Origin: an uncultured Mycoplasma sp.
Lineage (GTDB): Bacteria; Bacillota_I; Bacilli_A; Mycoplasmatales; Metamycoplasmataceae
Reading direction: 5' to 3'
Length of the DNA stretch: 10,245 nt
Assembly: GCA_949293065.1 (NCBI GenBank)
Contig: CASFBV010000025.1
Location: forward strand, 1-10,245
Both the position numbers and the translations under genes were made by a program. Under the pieces are notes generated by a model. That model had not been told where the DNA came from. It ran no database searches and worked only from the letters and a program-made list of their open reading frames with translations. This document shows positions 1 through 6,357 of this stretch, piece by piece (position 1 is the stretch's first letter; each line of letters starts with the position of its first letter).

Positions 1-295
1 AGATAAAGATTTCAAAGAAAGCTATTTTAAAATAAGAAACTGATACTTAGTTTCTAAATATATTACATGTGGAAAAGTAGAAATAAAAGATTTACCATGA
101 CATTTTCAAGATGAATTATTTTTTTATTTGACAACTAAAGATTACAAACCAGAAAAATTAAAATTACGTTGCATATTTGGATTGAAATTTTCATTAAATT
201 CTTTACAATTCGTTGAATATGTTATATTGCCTTTGTTATATATAGCTATTCCTTTTTTCTCAATTGTTTTAGGTATAAATCTAATGATATATTAA
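1..295 (+). CDS. 3' end of an unrecognised protein with a C-terminal membrane segment (partial)
   Basis: An open frame runs from the left edge (first full codon at 2) to a TAA at 293-295, giving 97 visible residues. Two in-frame TGA codons (41-43 and 98-100) must be read as Trp (W14 and W33), which hides the gene under the standard code. The first 50 or so residues are mixed polar and aromatic. Residues about 74-96 are a strong hydrophobic run (VILPLLYIAIPFFSIVLGIN) that is likely a membrane span ending just before the C-terminus. I do not recognise the family. The start lies outside the window, so total length and topology are unknown. The next gene follows on the same strand after 45 bp. 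Reality as a gene is fairly likely, given coherent composition and natural termination; the function is unknown. Confidence 0.6.
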
Positions 296-302
296 AAAAG
301 TA

Positions 303-332
303 TTAATAAAGCTAATTAAATTTTGCTAAAAT
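303..332 (+). promoter_or_regulatory. Candidate promoter with extended -10, nearly leaderless
   Basis: TAAAAT at 327-332 is preceded by TGC (324-326), the extended -10 pattern. A weak -35-like TTAATA lies at 303-308, 18 bp upstream. The ATG of the coiled-coil gene is at 341, so a start 6-8 nt after the -10 box would give an RNA with almost no 5' leader. No Shine-Dalgarno sequence is visible before that ATG, which fits. In such AT-rich DNA chance matches are common, so this remains a suggestion. Confidence 0.35.
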
Positions 333-340
333 AAAAACAT

Positions 341-694
341 ATGGTTAAGATATCTAAGAAACAAGCAAAAGATAAAATTGATCAACTTGAATCAATTGAG
401 GAATTTGATGAGGTTGAACTTTCTAATAAGAAAACAAAACTAACAATTGTAGGAACAAAGAAGGATAATATGAAAAAATCAAATTTTGAAGAAATAGTTT
501 TTGACTTTATTAAAGAACAGAAAGAGTTTAATCAAGAACAAAAGGAATTTAATAAAAAAGTAGATTCAAGATTAGATAAAATTGAATCTCGTCTTGATGT
601 GTTAGAAAAAGATATGAGAGAAGTTAAAAAAGATATCAAAGACATGAGATCTACACCTACAATGAGTCGTGAATTAAAAAATAAAATGAACTAA
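341..694 (+). CDS. Small charged coiled-coil protein, hypothetical
   Basis: A 117-residue protein rich in Lys, Glu and Asp, with no signal peptide or membrane segment, so probably cytoplasmic. Residues 1-50 are charged and of unclear fold. Residues about 45-105 form a predicted helix with heptad-like spacing (EQKEFNQEQKEFN, then RLDKIESRLDVLEKDMREVK), typical of a parallel coiled coil that oligomerises. A seven-residue unit is duplicated at residues 59-72. The tail (RSTPTMSRELKNKMN) looks unstructured. No Trp is present. The design, a short N-terminal part followed by a K/E/D heptad coil, recalls the UPF0134/DUF16 proteins of M. pneumoniae, but this is resemblance in style and not a family assignment. 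The start at 341 is the first ATG in frame and lacks a ribosome-binding site. Its stop is 3 bp from the convergent oppF stop. Confidence 0.7.
   Translation: MVKISKKQAKDKIDQLESIEEFDEVELSNKKTKLTIVGTKKDNMKKSNFEEIVFDFIKEQKEFNQEQKEFNKKVDSRLDKIESRLDVLEKDMREVKKDIKDMRSTPTMSRELKNKMN
515..556 (+). repeat. Tandem 21-bp repeat encoding a duplicated coiled-coil heptad
   Basis: Two adjacent 21-bp units (515-535 and 536-556) encode EQKEFNQ and EQKEFNK. They differ at four bases, three of them synonymous third positions (CAG/CAA, AAA/AAG, GAG/GAA) and one changing Gln to Lys. The unit length of exactly one heptad keeps the coiled-coil register, so gain or loss of a unit would lengthen or shorten the coil without a frameshift. 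Confidence 0.7.
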
Positions 695-697
695 AAA

Positions 698-3055
698 TTA
701 ATTCTTCCTATTTAATTCTTTACTTAGTTCATTTGGATTTTTTGTATAAACAGATGCTTGCGGATTTAACTTAGTTCATCTCTTAAATTGATCCACAGTT
801 GAATAAATAATATGATTTGGATTTAATTCAAAAAAATCTACATAAGCCTCATTTGCTTGTTCTTCTAGATAATGCAATTCAAAATTTGAAGATTCAAATT
901 TATCATTTGCATTTGAAATCTTAGGAACAGATTTGAATAAATTGATTGTATATGGATGTACAGGGTTTGAATAAATTTCTTCTGTTTTTCCAAATTCAAC
1001 AATTTTACCTAAGTGCATAATTAAAATCTTGTCCGCAATATATTCAACCATTGACAAGTCATGAGCAATAAAAATTAAAGAAACATTTTTTCTTTCGCAT
1101 AATTCTTTTAAAATATTTACAACTTGTGCTTGAATTGATACATCAAGAGATGCTATTGGTTCATCGGCAATAATAATTTTAGGATTTGAAATTAGAGCAC
1201 GAGCTATAACAACTCTTTGTCTTTGTCCACCAGAAAATTCATGAGGATATCTTCAAGCAAATTGTCTTAATAGACCAACTTCTTCTAATGCTCTATATAT
1301 TTTTTCATTTAATAATATTTTTTTAATATATCTTTTTGATAATGATGATTTATTAATACCTAAAACATGTTTTAATTTTGTTAAATCTTTTTTAAGATTT
1401 ATTACTTCAAAATTAAAAGCTTCTAATGTTTCAACTTTTAATTTAACTTTATTCTCATAAATATTCAAATTATTTTTAATTTGTTTTTTACTTTCACCTT
1501 TATTTTTTAGATGTTGTTCTAAACCATCTAAAAATTCTTTATGTTTAGTTTGAAAATCATTTTCAACAACTTCTAATTGTTCTCTAATAGAATTCAATTT
1601 TTCATGTTGTTTAATGATTTCTTCACGATAATTATCCATTCTTTGTTTATATCCTATTGCATATTCTGCTGTCTCTTGTGAATATTTATTTTGCAATTCT
1701 AAATATTCTTGATAAGCTTTTTGCACATCTTGCTCATTTTTAGAAGGTTTTTGATTTTTGCCAACTGCTATTGCTGAACTAATATTTTCAATTTCAATTT
1801 TTAATTCTCTAATTCTATTATTTAATAAATTTTCTACTTTTTTAGATTTAGCACAATATGCATTAAAGTCAAATTTGCATGTCACTTCAATATATTCTCT
1901 TAACTCTTTTTCATAATTTTGAACTGTTGTAGATCTAAATGATTCATTAATTGAATCAATAAAAACATCTCTATATTGTTTAAAACTATTTATTAAATCA
2001 TCAACTTCTTCAGAACTTAAAAATAGTATTTGTTTTTTAATACTTTTTAAAATGTGCAACATTTTTTTAGATACTAACGCTAATTTGATTGCTTCGTTAT
2101 ATTCTTCAAAATTATTCTTCATTTTAGCTTGTTCAAGATGTGAAACATAACTATTTTTAAATTCTTTTACATATGAAAGAATAATATTATTTTGTGTCGC
2201 AATAGAATTTTTTTTATCCTCTTCTAATTGTTTTAATTCTGTTCTTTTTTCTTTTAATAATCTTTTCTTTTTAGATTCAAATTCAGATATTTTAGATTCA
2301 GATAAAGTTTTTAAATAATGTTCTTTTTTCTTTTTCAATTCTTGCTCAATCAATAAAATGGAGTCATTTCTAAATTCCTGTTGGCATCTAAAATATAAAT
2401 CCATAACTTTTGAATTATTTTTAAATATTTTAGAAATCACATTTCCTTCTCTTTCTTGAGAAGTTAATTTAAAACCAAAATATTGATTAAAATCATTTTC
2501 TATGTCTTGATAAGAAAATTTAATTTTTCTAAAAGTTCCTTTTCATTCTTCTAACAATTTTTTTGCTTGTGTTGCATGATAAGTAATGGTGTCTAATTCA
2601 ATTTTTCTTAACTCCTCAGAAAAAGTATATTTAAAATTTTGAATTACATCTTGTCAATCACTAAAGAAATCATCATATTCTTGTTTCATTATTTTATTAA
2701 CCATTAAAGGTTCTTTTAATATTGTATAAATATTTTGCTGTCCATTTAATGATGCGTGTGGATCTTGGAAAATCATTTGCATATTTTGATTTAAAAACAT
2801 TTTCATTTTTTTGGTTAATTTGTTACCACTAATAGCTTTTCCATCTAAACCTACAAATCCTGAATACTCTTCATATAATCTAATTAAACAACGACCTACA
2901 GTTGTTTTTCCAGAACCAGATTCTCCAATTAATCCTATTATTTCTCCTTGCTTAACATCAAAAGATACATCATCGATAGCTTTAACTATACCACTTGGGG
3001 TATTAAAATATTTTTTAACATTTCTAACTTTTAATAAAATATTTTCTTTATTCAT
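698..3055 (-). CDS. oppF: OppF, oligopeptide ABC transporter ATPase with large coiled-coil insertion
   Basis: One of the two cytoplasmic ATPases of the oligopeptide importer; it binds and hydrolyses ATP with OppD. The 785-residue frame is intact when four TGA codons (W134, W171, W601, W760) are read as Trp. Walker A GESGSGKTT is at 44-52, the Q-loop FQDP around Q97, the signature FSGGQRQR at 607-614, Walker B IIIADEP at 627-633, the D-loop SLD at 636-638 and the H-loop His at 665. Typical OppF is about 330 residues. The excess is a Lys/Glu-rich helical, coiled-coil-like stretch from about 134 to 580, before the conserved IYRALEEVGLLRQFA lead-in to the signature. From memory, M. genitalium and M. 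pneumoniae OppF are also about 850 residues, so this is a mycoplasma trait. The C-terminal tail (about 704-785) lacks the cysteines of enterobacterial OppF. The ATG overlaps the oppD end by 8 bp. An AGAAAGGT stretch at 3067-3074 is a weak ribosome-binding site. Confidence 0.95.
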
Positions 3056-4130
3056 CGATGTTAAATACCTTTCTAAAGAAATTTATTCTTTTTTGTAATT
3101 GTTCTGATAATTCTACTTTTGGAGCCCTTGGATCTAATAGTCATGTTGCTGCTGAATGAGTAGGACTAACTTCAATCAATGGCGGTTCTTTTTTAAAATC
3201 AATTTCCATTGCATACTGATTACGTGGAGCAAATGGGTCTCCCACACCTAAGTTCGCCATGTCAGGGGGGGTACCTGGAATGTTATACAATTTTTCATTT
3301 TTGTCTTCTGGAATTGAAGATATAAGGGCTCAAGTATAAGGGTGTTTAGGATTTGTAAATATATCAATTTTAGTTCCACGCTCAACTACTCTACCTGCAT
3401 ACATTACATAAATGTAATCACAGAATTTAGCAATAACAGAAATATTATGTGAGATAAATATAATTGAAATATTGTATTCATTTCTAATGTCTTCAAATAA
3501 AGCTAATACTGATGCTTGGACTGTTGGATCTAAAGCAGTTGTTGGTTCATCTGCAATGATTAAATCAGGTCTTGCTGCAACAATCATTGCAATTACAACT
3601 CTTTGTTTCATACCCCCACTGAATGTGTGTGGATAATGATTAATTTTTTCTCTTGCATTTCTAATTCCAAATTTCTCTAATAAATTAATTAGATATTCTA
3701 CTTTTTCTTCTGTTGATGAAAATCTATCATCATGTTTTAAAACATCTAAAAGTTGTTTTTTAATTGTTCGTGTTGGATTCAATGATGTCAAAGGATCTTG
3801 AGGAATATAACCAATTTTTTTACCTCTAACTTGAATTCAATCTGCCGATTTTAATTTTGTTAAATCAATTTCTTCAACATCACCAGTTTCCTTATTTTTT
3901 GAATATAACATCATTTTTTCTGCCTCAGTAATGTCAAATTCATTAATATTAAGAAGTGATTTTGATGTTACTGATTTACCAGAACCAGATTCTCCAACAA
4001 GACCAACAATTTGTCTTCTTTTGATTTTTAAATCAACACCTCTTACAATTTTAATAACTCTTTTCTTACCAGTCTTAAAACTAATTTGTAAGTTTTTAAC
4101 ATCAAGAAGTAAATCTTTGTTTTGTTCCAT
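3048..4130 (-). CDS. oppD: OppD, oligopeptide ABC transporter ATPase
   Basis: The second ATPase subunit of the oligopeptide importer, 360 residues, close to the usual length. Three TGA codons are read as Trp (W98, W267, W330) and none is TGG. Walker A GESGSGKS is at 46-53, Q-loop Q111 lies in PQDPLTSLN, the signature FSGGMKQR is at 170-177, Walker B DLIIADEP at 189-196, the D-loop ALD at 199-201 and the H-loop His at 228. The Opp/Dpp-specific C-terminal block is recognisable: HPYT before W267, then IPGTPPD (284-290), GDPFAPRN (297-304) and AMEID (307-311). In cluster-bearing relatives these motifs carry cysteines; here they do not. The ATG overlaps the oppC stop (TAATG), with a strong ribosome-binding site upstream. 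The last 8 bp overlap oppF. Confidence 0.96.
3265..3271. repeat. G7 homopolymer inside oppD
   Basis: Seven consecutive G on the + strand (C7 in the oppD sense) encode the Thr-Pro-Pro of the conserved IPGTPPD motif as ACC CCC CCT. In such AT-rich coding sequence Pro would more usually be CCA or CCT. A run of this length is a possible site of slippage, which would shift OppD out of frame after residue about 289, beyond the ATPase core. Confidence 0.8.
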
Positions 4131-5323
4131 TATTTGCCCCTTCCTACTTTTGGATCTAATGCATCATGCAATCCATTAGCCACAAATTGAGCTGATAGTG
4201 AAAAGAATAACAATATAATTGATGGTAATAACAATCCTCATATATTAATATCTAATAATGGAATTGCTTCTTTTAATAAAGTTCCCAAATTTGGATTATC
4301 AGTTGAATCTAAAAATCCTAAAAATACAAGTGATGAAATCGATAATATTACAATAACAATTCTTCTAACATAGTTAGTTGCAAGTTTTCCTAAAATCATT
4401 GGCAATCCATGAACAAAAATTTGTCTTGATGTTGAACAACCAACTGCTTTTGCTGCTAAAATGAATTCTTGATCTTTAACAGTAATCATTCACAATCTTG
4501 TGTCATTAACCATATATACTCAACCTATTGAAACAAGAATTAAGTATAAAGTATATTGATTAATGTTTGATTTCCCAACAATTGTCATTAACATCAAGAA
4601 TCAAACTAATGTTGGAATATTTATAATAACATCTATAACTCTTGAAAATATAGTATCTACTCATTTACCTGCATAAAATCCTAAAACACAACCTATTGTA
4701 ATTCCGATTATTGAATCTGTTGTTGCAACTAAGAATGCTAATGTAATACTGTCTCTCGCTGCAGTTCAAGTTCTTGTTCAAATATCAACCCCTAATGAGT
4801 TGGTTCCTAATAAGGAATTTACATCCATTCCTGAATATGCTTTTAAAAATGCGTACTTATCATAAGTGACCATTCAGTCATTGTTTACATAAATTGGCGT
4901 TGATTTCAAAATATCTAAACTAGGATTTTTGTCACAAACCTGCATTAAAACTTCATATTTATCTGATGATAGCGCTTCTGTCACAACAGGATCATATGAA
5001 GGAGGTAATTCTTTTAACCAAACCTGATCAATATTATTTAACTGATGTGTTGCACTAAAAGGACTTACTGCTGGAATTATTACACAGGCAAAGCAAATAC
5101 CTAAAATAATAATTAAACAAAATAAAGCTATATAGTTCTTACAAAATCTTTTAATAATATCAACAATTAAAAGACGGGGTTTTCCAGCAATTGTTGTTGC
5201 TGACTTTCCTAAATCATCTGCATCAATAAACTTAAACAAAGCATCATTTAATTCAACATTTAGTGTTGATGTTTTTGTTTGCTCTTGATCTTTAATTTCA
5301 AAATCTTTATTTTGATCAGTCAC
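4130..5323 (-). CDS. oppC: OppC, oligopeptide ABC transporter permease
   Basis: An integral membrane permease that pairs with OppB to form the peptide channel; 397 residues. A charged cytoplasmic N-terminus (1-60) leads to TM1 (about 64-86). An outer loop follows, containing LPPS (106-109) and the family motif LGTNSLG (172-178). Several more spans follow, with the EAA-type coupling loop FILAAKAVG (287-295) that docks on the ATPases. Standard OppC proteins run from the LPPS-like motif to LGT in a few residues; here about 62 extra residues intervene. The start is GTG, chosen because it overlaps the oppB stop (TAGTG) and has a near-perfect ribosome-binding site 6 nt upstream. Trp is mainly TGA, with one TGG (W102). 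The C-terminal GLHDALDPKVGRGK is the usual OppC ending. The stop overlaps the oppD ATG. Confidence 0.95.
4137..4145 (-). promoter_or_regulatory. Ribosome-binding site for oppD
   Basis: The - strand reads AGGAAGGGG six nt before the oppD ATG, inside the last codons of oppC. Together with the TAATG stop/start overlap it supports translational coupling and fixes the oppD start. Confidence 0.7.
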
Positions 5324-6357
5324 TATTTACCTCCTTTCTGTAAAACAATTGTATTTTTCTTAATTGATTGATTTCTTTTAATTCTATTTGAAATATATTT
5401 AACAATAGAAATTTTTGAATTTTCAAAATATTTAATTTTTGGATCAATGAAAATATACGAAATATCCAATATTATTTGTCCAACCATTGATAAAGCTGAA
5501 AAGAAGAAAATTGAAAACATAACAACATTAACTTCACCATTTGGAAAGGCTTGCATAATAACATTTGAAGTTCCCGGAACTTTAAAGAATTGCTCAATAA
5601 TAATATTTCCTGATAAAAGAATAATAAATGAAGGCACCATATAGGAAATAATTGGAATTGAAATATTTCTTACAATATGTTTTCAAAAAATTTCTCATTG
5701 AGTTAAACCTTTTGATTTCGCAATTAAAATGTGATTTGAAGTTAAAATTGTTACCATTTGATTTCGCACTAGAATGGTGTATCCAGCTAATGACCCTAAT
5801 GTTACAGTAATTATTGGCAACATAATAGATTTAATTGTGGTTCCTCAACCTTGAACATCTGGATATTGAAATTCACTTAGTATTTTTCCGTGCGATGCAT
5901 TGGCAATTAACAAAATAATAGGAGCTATAACAAATGATGGTAATCCAATAAAAATAACAACAAATAAATTGATTAAATTATCAATTCATTTTCCTCTATT
6001 ATATCCTGCAACAATTCCTAAAAATATTCCGAAAATAGCAGAAATTATAAATGCTGGAACTGTTATTAATAATGTTCAAACTAAGGGTTTAAAAAACAAA
6101 TCAGGAATATATGTAAATCCATTATTGTTTGAATATATCTGGCCAAAATTACCTGTGAAGAAATCCTTTAAGTAAATTCCATATCTAACAATAACTGGTT
6201 TATTAAATCCATTTGCTTCTTTTCAACCTTCATAATCATTTGGATCCCCAGTAAAAGGTGTATCTGCAAATGTTGCTGTTAATAAATAAACAATAGTCAT
6301 CAAGATGAACAAACTTATTATTGCTAATACTATCCTCTTTAAAATATATCTTGTCAT
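5323..6357 (-). CDS. oppB: OppB, oligopeptide ABC transporter permease
   Basis: An integral membrane permease, the partner of OppC; 344 residues, close to the family norm. The N-terminus MTRYILKRIV is the classic start of OppB/DppB proteins and runs into TM1 (about 8-28). An outer loop contains GNFGQ, matching the family GDLG motif, and the remaining spans follow. The EAA-type loop ILIAKSKGLTQWEIFWKHIV (about 210-229, with G217) sits before the last two spans and contacts OppD/OppF. Six Trp codons are all TGA. The ATG overlaps the oppA stop (TAATG), and GAGGT nine nt upstream (6367-6371) can act as ribosome-binding site. The stop TAG shares its G with the oppC GTG. The C-terminal tail after the last span is Lys-rich (KYISNRIKRNQSIKKN), longer than in most relatives. 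Confidence 0.96.
5330..5337 (-). promoter_or_regulatory. Ribosome-binding site that selects the GTG start of oppC
   Basis: The - strand carries AAAGGAGG six nt upstream of the GTG at 5323. This near-perfect anti-16S match is the main reason to accept a GTG start here, and it lies inside the final codons of oppB. Confidence 0.8.

Noticed and set aside
693..720. AT-only hairpin (arms 693-701 and 712-720, loop of 10) at the convergent 3' ends, considered as a terminator.
   Set aside because: The stem has no G-C pairs, needs a G-U pair on the - strand and a mismatch on the + strand, and lacks a clear T-run after it. It is too weak to annotate.
722..779. An 11-bp direct repeat (ACTTAGTTCAT) at 722-732 and 769-779 in the 3' end of oppF.
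   Set aside because: The spacing of 47 bp puts the copies in different codon frames (WTK versus NELS), there is no further copy, and such matches are expected by chance in AT-rich DNA.
2006..2043. Zinc hook in the OppF coiled coil by analogy with Rad50.
   Set aside because: No CxxC motif occurs in the insertion; the two nearest cysteines (393 and 401) are seven residues apart and not placed as a hook.
1253..2440. The coiled-coil segment of oppF read as a separate gene.
   Set aside because: It is in frame with both ATPase halves, no TAA or TAG separates them, its apparent start is an internal GTG, and long OppF proteins with such insertions are known in mycoplasmas.
2811..3098. Open frame on the + strand opposite oppF and oppD.
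   Set aside because: It lies antisense to the conserved Walker A region of oppF, and its composition mirrors that gene. It is a shadow.
5900..6175. Open frame of 91 codons on the + strand inside oppB.
   Set aside because: It is antisense to the conserved permease sequence, with no ribosome-binding site or recognisable domain. It is a shadow.
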